Positions 35,480 to 45,853 of a stretch of 64,000 bases of DNA are shown piece after piece. How positions within the stretch are numbered: the stretch's first letter is position 1; every line of letters begins with the position of its first letter. Made by a program: the position numbers and the translations under genes. This DNA is from Ancylostoma caninum (Eukaryota; Nematoda; Chromadorea; Rhabditida; Ancylostomatidae), in assembly GCA_037903475.1 (NCBI GenBank), contig JBAJFG010000079.1, positions 1,550,001 to 1,614,000 on the forward strand. The letters run 5' to 3'. The notes under the pieces were generated by a model. It searched no databases. It saw nothing but the letters and a program-made list of their open reading frames with translations, and was not told the DNA's origin.

Positions 35480-35583
35480 CTTCGACAATCCACACGATAC
35501 ATAGACAAAACAAGTTACTCTGGTCACACGCTCTCACACGACACACACAGACTTTCCACATCGCCACCTTCCCGGGGCCCCAG

Positions 35584-36043
35584 TGTGCTGACTTGACCAT
35601 CAGCACCTTAGGCGCCGCGCGCAGATCAAAAACCATCAATAAAATCAAATTCAAATCAACGCGCCAAAGAGAGACCCGCGCGCGAATCTAAAGTATTTAA
35701 ACTCCACAATCGCCGAGGCCACGACACTCGTTTGGACTTCACCTACCTTTTTTGGATCACGCTCTCTTTCAGATGAAGAAACTATTCACTGCTGTTTTGT
35801 GGTCGTACACTAATGTATCTTTGTATTTTCTACTTGTTTGTTTATATCGTTGTCGATTCGTATTGTTCGTGTTCAAATGTTCTAATGAAGGTTTAATTAC
35901 CCAAGTTTGAGGTCTTTCGCTGCGGGTTAACATCCCAGTCGTGTCGGTCATTCGTTGCTATCTTTGTGCTGCTCTGTAGAAAGTCCCGCGTGGCATAAGA
36001 AGGTTAGTTTGCTCGTTTTTATAGAAGTGACAGAGACAGCACA
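35584..36043 (+). repeat. 3' LTR of BEL/Pao element
   Basis: Matches the 5' LTR over its full 460 bp with few substitutions (for example TAATAAAGG versus TAATGAAGG). The bases just upstream (CCTTCCCGGGGCCCCAG) are not a convincing polypurine tract, which is unusual. It is followed by the ATAAC target duplication. Confidence 0.93.
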
Positions 36044-36048
36044 ATAAC

Positions 36049-37357
36049 TACATGTTCCGTGAAGAAACTCGGGAACAACCAGAGGGGGAGGGGCCACACG
36101 CAAATACGTCACAATTTTTTCAACCTTCATAAAGGAGACACCATGTTCCAGGTAGACGATTCTCATGAGTTTTAAAGGTATTATCACTTCAAAACGATTT
36201 GTTGGCATTGCAAGTGACCATTTGCTTCCCAATTATCAAGGCAGAAAGAAGCAAAACTTGAATACTTTGAAATTATTCAAAAATATCTCCTGAACCCCTC
36301 CCCCTTCCCAACCCTTCTCCCCGGGACCATTTTCAAGTTTCTATTATGCTTCATTGCCTCTGACAACATCCACAAACCTGAGTGAATAAATCAGGGATAA
36401 ATGTATGTATGTATATTCTATAATGCATTAAAAATTAATAGTACGTTTGATAACATCAGATAGCGGTCCTTCAAATATTTTCGATCACTTTCAATTCCGA
36501 ATTCATTGAATATTTATACCAGCAGAAAATTGCAAATTAGTTATTGTTATATCCAAACATTAGTTATTGCTATATGCAAACTAATGTACAAATACTTTGA
36601 CAGATGCAATATATTTCTCGATATGGAGTGAATCTTCCAAACTGAGACTCAAGACGCTGGCGTGTGCCACTGATGAAGTCCATCCGAGTGGGCTACACGA
36701 GCGGCTGGGGTCATAGCGGCATGAGTGGCGTTGGCGGCGCGCGCCGATGTAGCCGGCGGCATGACCTGGCGTACTCTGGACAACTGCAACTACTATGGAC
36801 GCGCTCTGGCGCGGCCCCGTATTCCAGCGGCCGCTGATGTACCCGGCGGCATGCTGCTGGCTACAATCAATACTCATGCGATGTGTACCTTCCGTGGCGT
36901 ACTCCGGACCTCGTCGGCGCACTGTGGATGCAGCCTTTGTGAATAACCGGACGCATTAGCTACCTTAGTTGCCTTCTTGTCTGAATTTCTGCAGAATAGG
37001 TCTGCTCCAAAATAAAGGAAAAGAGTCGCGATTTTCACATTTTACACCTTCTCGTCTACTCAAACATTCAGTGAGGAAGCTACTTACTGATTATATAACT
37101 TTGATAATCTCTCGTAACTCGATGAAGGATAAATACTCCTCGATCTATCTATATTCCAGGTGTTTGAAGTAAGCACCATAAGTAGACTTGAAGTTACTTA
37201 ATAACTTGAAAGAGTCACCACTTATGCTCATGAAGAAGAAAACAAGAGAATCCAATGTTGAAGAGGTCTTTTGGTCACTAAGGTCCTATGCTTGGGCAAA
37301 ATTTTCCGTTTTCCTTTTTACGCTTTCCGTTTTCCGCCCATTTTGGCCTTCCGTTTT
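36049..37357. other. Between the BEL/Pao and RTE elements
   Basis: No gene recognised. Positions 36690-36920 are GC-rich with repeated GCCGGCGGCATG and CAGCGGCCGCTGATG words, again similar to the GC-rich palindromic elements. Positions 37300-37371 consist of CCGTTTTCCG-type simple repeats into which the RTE element inserted. Confidence 0.45.
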
Positions 37358-37371
37358 CCGTTTTACGTTTT

Positions 37372-40300
37372 CTTCTTCTTCTTAGCGTTTTTCCCGTTTC
37401 GCAGTGGGGTCCGCATTGCTGATCTTTTGACGCCAGAGTGCTCTGTCGTGCGCTTGGTCGGGATGGATCCCAGCCGTCTTGAGGTCACCGTGTACGGTGT
37501 CAAGCCATCGTTGCTTTGGTCGTCCTTTAGGCAGCTTTCCTGGTACCTCTACGTCGAAGCCAATCCTACAGACTTTGTCGCCATCAGCGCGAAGAACGTG
37601 ACCAAACCATCGCAGACGCGCCTCACGGAGCTTGTCGGCTATCGCAGCTACCCCAAATCGCTGTCGTATGTCCTGGTTGCATATGCGATCTAGCTGCCTA
37701 AAGCCACCCATCCACCGCAGCATCCTCATCTCAGTGACACTGATTCGGCGTTCCATTTCCTTAGTGGCGGGCCAGCACTCGGCACCATACAGCGCGACAG
37801 GACGTACCACGGTACGGTAGATCTTCGACTTGAGCCGGTCTGGTATGTCCTTGTCGCACAGCACACCGGTCAGCGAGCGCCACTTCAACCACGCAGCGGC
37901 GACGCGTGCGGTGATCTCATGGACGAGGCTGCCGTCTGATGAAACCACTGAGCCGAGGTATTTGAACGTAGCGGCTCGCGGAAGATCCGTGCCATTAACT
38001 TTGATAGTGCCAGACTCGTGCTCGTCGGTGGTCAAATACTCGGTCTTCTTAACGTTGAGGCGGAGGCCGAACCGTGCCAGCTGGTCACTCCACGCTTGCG
38101 TCTGTCGTTCAAGTTCACCCTTGTCTTCGGATGCAAGCATTACGTCATCCGCGTACAGCAGCGTCCACGGCGCTGGTCTGTGAAGCTCCTTTGTGATGGC
38201 ATCCATGACTACGATGAAAAGAAGCGGGGAAAGGGCTGAGCCTTGGTGTACGCCCACGGTTATGGGGAACTCCGTCGATGTACCCGCGGCCGCCTGCACT
38301 TTACTCCTGTGATCGGCGTAAAGAATCCGCACCCATTCGATCAGCTCTTCGGGAATGCCGTGAAGCCGCAGAGCATACCAAATGACTTCGTGGGGGACGC
38401 GGTCAAAGGCCTTCTCCAGATCTAGGAAAGCTAGGTGCAATGGTCTTTTCTTTTCACGATGCTTCTCGATCAGGAGACGGGCGGCGTGGATGGCATCGGT
38501 AGTGCCGCATCCGGGTACAAAACCGCACTGGTTCGGGGATAGTTGAACAATTTCACGAAACCGGCGATCAATGATACGCTCGAAGATCTTCATGGTATGC
38601 GACAAAAGACGGATTGGTCGATAGTTCGCGCAGTCAGCGGGGCTACCCTTGCCCTTCCAGATTGGGATGGTAGTGCTTCGCTGCCAGTCCACGGGCACCT
38701 TCTTCTCCGCTATGACTAGATTAAAAAATTTCGTTAACCAATCAGCGGAGTTCCAACACTGCGACTTCCACAATTCTGCTGCCATATCATCTGGACCAGT
38801 CGCTTTGCCTGGCTTCATTCGCTTCAGTGCATACATGGTCTCTTCGATGGTGATTGGCTGCACTGGTCCGGAGGTGGGCGGAACTTCTGGGACGGATGGA
38901 TGGGCAAATTCTTCCGTCGAGACCTTCTCAAAATAATCCTTCCATCGTTGCATCACCTTCTTGTGATCCATCAGGAGGTGGCCTTGCTCGTCGTTGACGC
39001 CGTGAAACTTCTCGACGTCGTCTGCTTGGCGCTGACGCGATTTCGCGAGTCGGTAGATGAAGCGCTCACCGTCCCTCGAGTCTAACTTCTTACAGACTTC
39101 ATCGTAATGAGCCGCCTTCGCTGCGGCTACAGCCTTCTTAGCAGCCCTTTTCGCTTCGCGGTAACTCCTCCAGTTGTCTGTCGTTTTATTGTCAAGGAAG
39201 GAGTGGTAGAGCCGCTTCTTTTCGCGAACTTTCGCCCTCACTTCCTCTGTCCAAAGCCAGGTCTTCCCGTCAATCTTCCTTCGATCAGGTCTGGTCGTGC
39301 CGAGTTCGGAGCGAGCAGTTGCGAGGACAGCATCAGTTACTTTTTGCCATGTTTCGTCGACGTTCGTGATGGGTGGCAACTGAATGTGAGAGATGACTGC
39401 TATTTCTTTCTCTCTTAATCTCCACCACTTGATTCGAGCCGGCCCACATCGTTCGATGCGCTTCTTGTTTGGCGGCGTGACCTTCATTGTGCAAATTAGC
39501 GGCCGGTGTTGCGACGCGACCGTCTCATACGGTACGACTTTTGCATCCGTGATGAGCTTCTGGTCTTGATACCTCACAAGCACGTAGTCGATCTGTGTCG
39601 TGTTGCTGCCGCTGTAGAAAGAGACGAGGTGGGATGGTCGCTTCCGAAATCTCGTGTTCGTTATAACAAGGTTATGAGACTCGGCGTAATCGAGAATGCG
39701 CTCGCCATCCTCGTTACGCACCCCGTATCCGAAGCCGCCGTGGCATCTGTAGCCGTCCTTCGTCGATCCCACGTGCCCATTCAAGTCCCCTGCAATAATA
39801 ACCGTATCTTCTGGTGGTACTGCAGCGGTCTTCTCATCAATCAGCGCCCAGAAGTCGTCTTTGGCTCGGTCTGAACATCCGGTCTGTGGGGCGTATGCCG
39901 AGAAAAAATGGATGCGCCTTTCCAAAGTGACGACAACAATCTTCATAAGACGGTCGTCAAAACGCTCCACGCCTGCTATGGAATCCCTGAACCGTTCGGA
40001 GACAATGATGCCGACACCATTTCTTGTACCTGGGCTACCATTGTAGACGATTTTGAATCCGCACCCGATGTCCTTGGATTTGCTGCCAGACCACCTCGTC
40101 TCCTGCACCGCACACAAGTCGATTCGACGGCGCTGCAGTGCTGCTGCCAGTTCAAATGAACGGCCTGTCAACGTGCCGACGTTCAAAGTAGCAATACGCG
40201 TCTTGGCCACGTTGTTATCCTTAACGACTCGCCTGCTTGCCCCCCGATGCCGCCGTTCGCGAAGCATCGGGGACCCTCGCATATTATTGTCCACACTCAC

Positions 40301-40802
40301 CGGGCCCCGCGAGTGGGCGTCGATTCCCGCGTACGCCGTAGCCTTCTTCTTGAATCCATTTGACGTCATGATCCATTAGATGTGACGTGGGGTGTTCGTC
40401 AGCCGGCCTGTCACTACGGCCTGTCGCCGGCATTCGAATGACGAGGAGAAGGATTCCCCCCGTGGACAAGGGACTTATTTGTTAGAGGCGGCCCCTACTC
40501 GCCTCTCATGCGCTTCCCAGTCGTTAGAATGCGAGCTTTTGGCCAAATCCGAACTGCAGGATACAGCCCACACAAAGCATTTGCACACACCCACGCGCGT
40601 GAGTGCATGTTCACACTTATATGCCGGCCGTATGAATCGAATCCAGCACTGCCGAACTAAGGAGTCCATCCCCTAGATCTACCCGCGTCGCAGGGCAAGC
40701 GCATGGCTGCTTTTGGTCCGCGGTAAACCCCCTATCCGCCACCCGGGGTCGCGCCACGTAGCCTCGCAGCAAATCGGCTGGGATCCCTCGTAGGAGGGAG
40801 AT
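37372..40802 (-). mobile_element. RTE-type non-LTR retrotransposon, full length
   Basis: The target duplication CCGTTTTACGTTTT occurs at 37358-37371 and 40803-40816. On the minus strand the element runs from 40802 (5') to 37372 (3') and ends in (AAG)n, seen as CTTCTTCTTCTT on the plus strand, the short-repeat tail typical of RTE. The 5' UTR (40370-40802) is GC-rich. Almost no 3' UTR exists: the stop codon abuts the AAG tail. Confidence 0.9.
37382..40369 (-). CDS. RTE endonuclease-reverse transcriptase polyprotein (intact)
   Basis: A single 995-codon frame with no interruption. An apurinic-like endonuclease occupies roughly residues 55-300 (IATLNVGTLTGR, AVQETRW, IAGDLNGHVG, IDYVLVR, SQHRPL). 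The reverse transcriptase follows (STTIPIWKGKG, FLDLEKAFDRVP near 648, HQGSALSPLLF, LLYADDVMLAS near 738, FKYLGSVVS), then a C-terminal region with MRMLRWMGG, LRWFGHVLR and KGRPKQRWLD typical of RTE and related families. The enzyme nicks target DNA and copies its own RNA there. All catalytic boxes look intact, so this copy may still be active. Confidence 0.95.
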   Translation of the reverse strand: MTSNGFKKKATAYAGIDAHSRGPVSVDNNMRGSPMLRERRHRGASRRVVKDNNVAKTRIATLNVGTLTGRSFELAAALQRRRIDLCAVQETRWSGSKSKDIGCGFKIVYNGSPGTRNGVGIIVSERFRDSIAGVERFDDRLMKIVVVTLERRIHFFSAYAPQTGCSDRAKDDFWALIDEKTAAVPPEDTVIIAGDLNGHVGSTKDGYRCHGGFGYGVRNEDGERILDYAESHNLVITNTRFRKRPSHLVSFYSGSNTTQIDYVLVRYQDQKLITDAKVVPYETVASQHRPLICTMKVTPPNKKRIERCGPARIKWWRLREKEIAVISHIQLPPITNVDETWQKVTDAVLATARSELGTTRPDRRKIDGKTWLWTEEVRAKVREKKRLYHSFLDNKTTDNWRSYREAKRAAKKAVAAAKAAHYDEVCKKLDSRDGERFIYRLAKSRQRQADDVEKFHGVNDEQGHLLMDHKKVMQRWKDYFEKVSTEEFAHPSVPEVPPTSGPVQPITIEETMYALKRMKPGKATGPDDMAAELWKSQCWNSADWLTKFFNLVIAEKKVPVDWQRSTTIPIWKGKGSPADCANYRPIRLLSHTMKIFERIIDRRFREIVQLSPNQCGFVPGCGTTDAIHAARLLIEKHREKKRPLHLAFLDLEKAFDRVPHEVIWYALRLHGIPEELIEWVRILYADHRSKVQAAAGTSTEFPITVGVHQGSALSPLLFIVVMDAITKELHRPAPWTLLYADDVMLASEDKGELERQTQAWSDQLARFGLRLNVKKTEYLTTDEHESGTIKVNGTDLPRAATFKYLGSVVSSDGSLVHEITARVAAAWLKWRSLTGVLCDKDIPDRLKSKIYRTVVRPVALYGAECWPATKEMERRISVTEMRMLRWMGGFRQLDRICNQDIRQRFGVAAIADKLREARLRWFGHVLRADGDKVCRIGFDVEVPGKLPKGRPKQRWLDTVHGDLKTAGIHPDQAHDRALWRQKISNADPTAKREKR

Positions 40803-40828
40803 CCGTTTTACGTTTTACGGGATTTTAA

Positions 40829-41291
40829 AGGCAGTAGGAGCTGAAATCCTCGACTCCGAGCTGAGCTGTGGGTGATGAAGTACAGACTCAGCACATCATA
40901 AATGTGAAACGAACACAGACAATGATGGCTTACCTGCAGAGAAAATGGAACATTCGTCGCGAACACGCCTGGCCGTGTTCGTGCGCGGACGAGTTTTCCC
41001 CGGCGCGAAAGCCATTGCGGTGCGTGGTTTGGCGCAAAGGGAAAACGAAATGCATTCAATTCACAGGGTTTCGTAGCGGGACTCGGCCAAAACCGCGCAC
41101 CGCAATGGCTTTTGCGCCGGGAAGAACTCGTCCGCGCGCGAACACGGCCAGGCGTGTTTGCGACGAATGTTCCATTTTCTCTGCAGGTAAGCCATCATTG
41201 TCTGTGTTCGTTTCACATTTATGATGTGCTGAGTCTGTACTTCACCACCCGCATCTCAGCTCAGAGTCGAGAATTTCAGCTCCTGCTGCCT
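40829..41291. mobile_element. Foldback MITE with TTAA target (piggyBac-like)
   Basis: Two arms of about 205 bp (40829-41030 and 41090-41291) are inverted copies at roughly 94 percent by eye, separated by about 60 bp. The ends are AGGCAG...CTGCCT and both sides carry TTAA (40825-40828, 41292-41295), the target of piggyBac transposases. The tip sequence AGGCAGC is shared with the element at 48071-48512. It starts 8 bases after the RTE target duplication. Confidence 0.85.
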
Positions 41292-41497
41292 TTAAATTTT
41301 ACTTCCGCTAATCCCTGGTAGGCATACATATGGTCTGTTAGATGGCCCAAATGTGGCACCTGAGGTGACTTTGTCTGCAATTACGACTTTGTCCGCAGAA
41401 TGCGTCCTGGAGGAGATTTTACTCAATGGGAGTAGGGAAACATCAGAGTGGAAGGAATCACACCACATAATATCAAAAAAGTGTAAAAATTCGATTA

Positions 41498-41723
41498 TAG
41501 TTTGTCCGAAACGACGAGTCCGCCCACGCTCGCGGGGATCGAGGAGCTGCCGCGTTTGCCAGCACTCCACTCATCATCTCTAATCTGCGTATCACGTTTC
41601 ATCGTTATGTTCACAATGGTTTGGCTGTGACGTGGACGACGCGGCAGCCAACAGCATCCGTTCCAGCCGCGTCGCCTCTCGATCTCCGCGTGCGTGGGCG
41701 GACTCGTCGTTTCGGACAGACTA
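41498..41723. mobile_element. Tc1/mariner-like MITE, copy A1
   Basis: 226 bp with TIRs beginning TAGTTTGTCCGAAACGACGA and ending TCGTCGTTTCGGACAGACTA; inverted similarity extends about 45 bp through CCGCCCACGC. Flanked by TA at 41496-41497 and 41724-41725. No coding capacity; open frames read through it on both strands because of its GC-rich palindromic nature. Confidence 0.85.
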
Positions 41724-42649
41724 TATCTGGCAGACCCCAGCACAGCTTGTCAGTGGGCAAGCTGTGCTTCGTAAAGGGGTCGTAAAGCAAAAGAGGCTTC
41801 GTACTGAGTTCGGGGCCAAGCCCGGGAACAAACTTTGGGGTGTTCGTTGGTCCACAGAGAAGGAATGCTTTGATAAAGGCGATGAAAGACGAAAAAGGCT
41901 TGCAAAAGAACTGCTCGTAGCTTGAGCAGAGCCTCATCCAGATTGCAAATTCGATTGGAACAGAACATGTACAGGTTCCCATAATTCGGAGGACTCAAAC
42001 GACTCCTGCGCTGCGGAATCTGCACGGATTGAGCTAGAATCTTCAGTGAGGTAAGAACTAAAGGAACACTAGAAGTTTTTGGAGAACACAATCTAAACTT
42101 ATGTGAACTAAAAAAGTGTATGCTCACATTCTGAGTCTGAGTGATTGCAGGGCTCTCCCGTTAAGTCGAGACTTGACCGATAGAGACCAGATTTGGGACG
42201 AACAAGCGTCATGACACTCACAATAAATGTATGATGTCAGATCACAAAATTTATGTCAATCAAGAATTTGTATGCTTGGTAAAGCCTATTTTCCACAGGC
42301 CGGCATAGAAGCTGAGCCTGTCCGGAGCATAATTTTCCTGTTTAAACGCATAAGTTTTTAACCTCTTACCATACACCCAAACTAGTAGGCATGTGCTATC
42401 ATACGCCACACATCTTATTACTTATCACCTCCTACCTTCTGAGTATTTCCCCTTTTACGCTCGCTCCAAGGTACTATCGCAGGCCGTTTAGTGGAGCGCT
42501 GTCGCGCTCCAAAGCAGAACGCCGATCAATCGACTCGCTGCGTGGGAACCCGAGTTTTTCAAACTTCTTTTTCAAGCTAACAAGCTTCTTTTCTGATGGG
42601 CTTCTTTCCTTCAAGGTGACAAGCTTCTTTTCTGGTGTTTCTTCCAGAG

Positions 42650-42873
42650 GAGTCTGTCCGAAACGACGAGTCCGCCCACGCACGCGGGGATCCAGAGGCT
42701 GCCACGCTGATCAGCACTCCACGTCATCATCTCTGATCTGCGTATCACGTTCATCATTATCTTCACAATGATTTAGCTGTGACGTGGACGACGTGGCAGC
42801 TAACAGCATTCGTCTCAACCGCGCCGCCTCTCGATCCCCGCGTGAGCGGGCGGACTCATCGTTTCGGACAGAC
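42650..42873. mobile_element. Tc1/mariner-like MITE, copy A2
   Basis: Same TIR family as A1 (AGTCTGTCCGAAACGACGAG ... GTTTCGGACAGAC) and the same interior (CATCATCTCTGATCTGCGTA). The flanking TA duplication is not preserved, so this is an older or truncated copy. Confidence 0.8.
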
Positions 42874-43157
42874 AGTACCGCATATTTGTATGGTCATCTT
42901 TTCTCTAATACCTCTTCAACTTTCATGATAGCTGAAACCAACTGTTCAACATTCGAAAAGGCTGCATTCGGCTTTTGGGCCACTCTAGCTATTTTCAAAG
43001 TGGGCTTCGTAAAATCTGGATCTTTCAAAGGGGGCTCCGTTTCGGTTCCGACCCTACGACAGGCTCGTGCTGGGCCCTGATATCTGGCCGACTTCAGGAC
43101 GAGGTCGTAATTGCGGACAAAGTCGACGCAGGTGCCACCTCCTCAGACAATGGAGCG

Positions 43158-43301
43158 GGCTGACCTCGGTACTACCATGAGATGCGGAACGGGCTGACCG
43201 CGCACAGAAAACTGGCTGACCGCGGTCCTTAGCCAAAAGTTTGGCTGACCGCGGTCCTTTCTTAAAACCTTGGCCGACCGCGGTACTGTCCGCGGTCAGC
43301 C
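43158..43301. repeat. Cluster of GGCTGACCGCGG 12-mers (first)
   Basis: Direct copies or one-base variants of GGCTGACCGCGG start at 43158, 43192, 43214, 43243 and 43272, and an exact inverted copy lies at 43290-43301. The cluster therefore begins with the motif and ends with its complement, like a short palindromic element of 144 bp made of internal repeats. Confidence 0.8.
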
Positions 43302-43511
43302 AAATTCGGCCCGTAGGACCCGCACGATGTACGATGCAACCTTTGTGAACATAGTGACAGTGACAGATGGGATGTATGTATACGAAACGACCGTCTTTCT
43401 CTGACGATGATGAAGAGATCAAGAAGTACCTCGCATTTGTGGTGGCTAACTAGGCGGTTGGGTGGGGCCTGTGTTTCGGGAGGTTAGGTGGCTCCCTTGA
43501 CGTGTGTTTTA

Positions 43512-43977
43512 AAAGTTGTTCATGCTTGCGGCGCGTCAAAGTTTACGCGTCTCTACAAAACCTCACAAAGTTTTCGCGCCGACCCAAAGCGGCAAAAACG
43601 GAAACGCGGTTTGTTCGCGCGGCAGTCGCGACGGCAAAACTGGGAATATTGCTGACCTGCCAGGATTTCTCTTCTATAGTCTGTCCGAAACGACGAGTCC
43701 GCCCACGCACGCGGGGTCGAGAGGCGGCGCGGCTGGAACGGATGCTGTTGGCTGCCACGTCGTCCACGTTACAGCCAAATCATTGGTCAGTACCATGAAG
43801 ATAACGATGAAACGTGATACGCAGATCAGGGATGATGACGTGGGGCGCTGGCGAACGTGGCAGCTTCTCGATCCCGCGTGCGTGGGCGGACTCGTCGTTT
43901 CGGACAGCCTATACCTCCATCCTTTGCACTGTGTATCGGCGCGCAAACTTAGACGCGCCGCAAGCATGAATAACCTT
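43512..43977. mobile_element. Harbinger-like MITE, copy B2 (interrupted)
   Basis: Same ends and TTA duplication (43509-43511, 43978-43980) as B1, but split by a 235-bp insertion of MITE A3. The two halves (43512-43676 and 43912-43977) together match B1 from end to end. Confidence 0.88.
43677..43911. mobile_element. Tc1/mariner-like MITE A3 nested in B2
   Basis: Ends TAGTCTGTCCGAAACGACGA and GTTTCGGACAGCCTA, with TA duplicated at 43675-43676 and 43912-43913. The uninterrupted copy B1 reads CTTCTACCTC at the corresponding point (26260-26269), with a single TA, which is the empty site. Confidence 0.9.
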
Positions 43978-44549
43978 TTACACGGTTGGTATGGACCTTT
44001 ATTCGTCCGACATGCACCTGGTGGTGCAATAGTAGAATGCTGACATAAAAGGGGCGTGGTGAGGCATAGTACATGAAGTACCTGGGACAGGCACGTAAGC
44101 ATATCAGTTGGGTCATGAATAATGGCTCTCATCTGGGCAATACAGAACGGTATAAGATACTACAGTATACATCTAAAGACGGTGCCTTCTATACCGGCAC
44201 AGCATCCATTTTTTGCTGAAGTCGTGGAACCCTCCCCAATTTCCGGGGAGTGGAGACCATTCTTTAGATATTTTTGGAGTGAAGCTCTCATTAAGAGAGT
44301 TTGACATTAATATTATGAAATCTGTGAACAGCGGCAAAAGAAAAAACTTTTAAGCACATAATCTGAAGAATACAAATGAATCTTGGCGATGTTGGCCTTT
44401 CTATTCCTTAAACTGTTTGTAGTGCGCAATTTACAAAAGTAAAAGGGGAAGTTTTTTGTCTGATGTTAAATGTGATCGCTAAAACATCCACTCATCATCA
44501 GTAACTATTATTACTGCCGTTATCAGCACGCCACGACATCACTTCGGTG

Positions 44550-44668
44550 AGCTGACCGCGGACCTTTCGCGGGCTGACCGCGCACCCATCATTGGCCGAC
44601 CGCGCTCAATTATTTGGCTGACCGCGGAGTTGGCTACGATCCGCCAAATATTGGTGCCGCGGTCAACC
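44550..44668. repeat. Cluster of GGCTGACCGCGG 12-mers (second)
   Basis: Copies of the 12-mer or one-base variants start at 44550, 44572, 44594 and 44616, exactly 22 bases apart, followed by an inverted copy at 44657-44668. Same architecture as the cluster at 43158-43301. Confidence 0.8.
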
Positions 44669-45853
44669 CGCTTCATCATCTGAGTCTGCGCTGTCAGACT
44701 GTATTTTTTCTAGTTTCAACGCGAGTGCTTTGTAGCGCCGGAAATCACTGGCGCTGCACGCGTTGTACTGGAGCGCGTCAAGTGTGCACTGTTGGGAATT
44801 GATCGACGAAGCTTCTCGAGAATCCTTTCTACAGCACTCAGGACTAGCTGCTCACGACCGACGCGTTGTTACTTATGTGATCTCTGAAGCACCATATATG
44901 TATATGTAAGAGTTGAACATTATGGTTAGTTCGCTTCTACAGTTTTCGAAGAACAGTAAAACTGTAGGCTGTACCATTATTTATGTAATTGGTTTTTCGT
45001 CGGTAATTTCATAGTGTTGGACTTTTAAATGGTAAAACTCTCTAATTAATCAGGTTAATCTTCAGCTCTGGGTACTCACACGTTTGTCGCGCTATAATGC
45101 AATCACTCTTTTGCTTTGCTTGCGGCATCCATTGTGTAATGGCGGTTGCAGTGGATGCAATTCTTCGGTTCATTGCTCTATTGGCATAGTACTTTTCTTC
45201 TAGTAAATAGTTGCGAGAATGGATTGGCCCGAGGTACAAAAACACGTCGCTAATTCTGCTTATGCCTGTTCCTGCTGTTAAACCTCCAATATATTGCATT
45301 TTTCTAGTTTTCACCAATATCTTTAATTTGAAGGCGTGCGATCGCGTTGATACATAGCCTTCAGTAAATCATTATTCCGTGAGGATTGAGATTTTCTTTC
45401 TGTGCTTCGAGATGCGCTGCGACACTATACACCAACGTTTGTTTCGCGTAAATATTTTCACTCGTTGGCATTAAGTCAGTTATTTTTTCCGTTCATATAT
45501 TCATTCATTCGTTCTTTCATTCATCAATCCATTCGTCCATTATTTCATTCATGAGCTTGCAAATATAGCATGCTTCACCGAGGAACATTGTTGTGAAGAT
45601 ATTAAAGAAAGAGAGCGGAGAGGCAGGAGAGAAACGCACATCATGAGCACGAATACTCAACTGTTGTCGTGTTTGGAATGTGCTTTTGGAAATCTTTAAA
45701 TTTGTTTCTGAATACTTTTGTTATACCAGTTTCGATAAACCTAATGCACATCTTCATCGTCGTAAATTTCTTCTACCCATTCCACCTCACTCTTTTTTAC
45801 CCTCTTACTCGAAATGTAGAAATGTTGATCTTGCAGAAAACATTCGACACTAA
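44669..45853. other. Upstream of TSR2, decayed retroelement fragment
   Basis: A minus-strand frame at 45042-45317 includes DVFLYLGPI and NRRIAS, reminiscent of the F(V)YLG...RRI region of RTE-like reverse transcriptases, so it may be a decayed fragment; confidence is low. Positions 45490-45550 are a CATT/CATTCATT-rich microsatellite. The TSR2 promoter should lie in the last few hundred bases. Confidence 0.35.

Larger units (their letters stand above)
27520..36043 (+). mobile_element. BEL/Pao LTR retrotransposon (8.5 kb)
   Basis: Complete in outline: 460-bp LTRs, primer-binding site, gag, aspartic protease, reverse transcriptase, RNase H, integrase, and a 5-bp target duplication. Three long plus-strand frames replace the usual single gag-pol frame, so two frame breaks exist. 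LTR1 and LTR2 differ at only about half a dozen sites by eye, indicating a recent insertion. The coding strand shows no in-frame stops other than at the two breaks. Confidence 0.93.

Noticed and set aside
37830..40379. Several plus-strand ORFs of 60-120 codons
   Set aside because: All are antisense shadows of the RTE polyprotein.
40740..40802. HDV-like self-cleaving ribozyme at the 5' end of the RTE element
   Set aside because: A 7-bp stem (GGATCTC with GGGATCC) is visible, but only about 10 bases separate the two strands, too few for the P2/P3 elements of the HDV fold.
43158..44668. CRISPR-like array of the GGCTGACCGCGG repeat
   Set aside because: Eukaryotic context, 12-bp repeats, spacers of about 10 bases that are not unique in size, and an inverted terminal copy; this is a motif cluster, not CRISPR.
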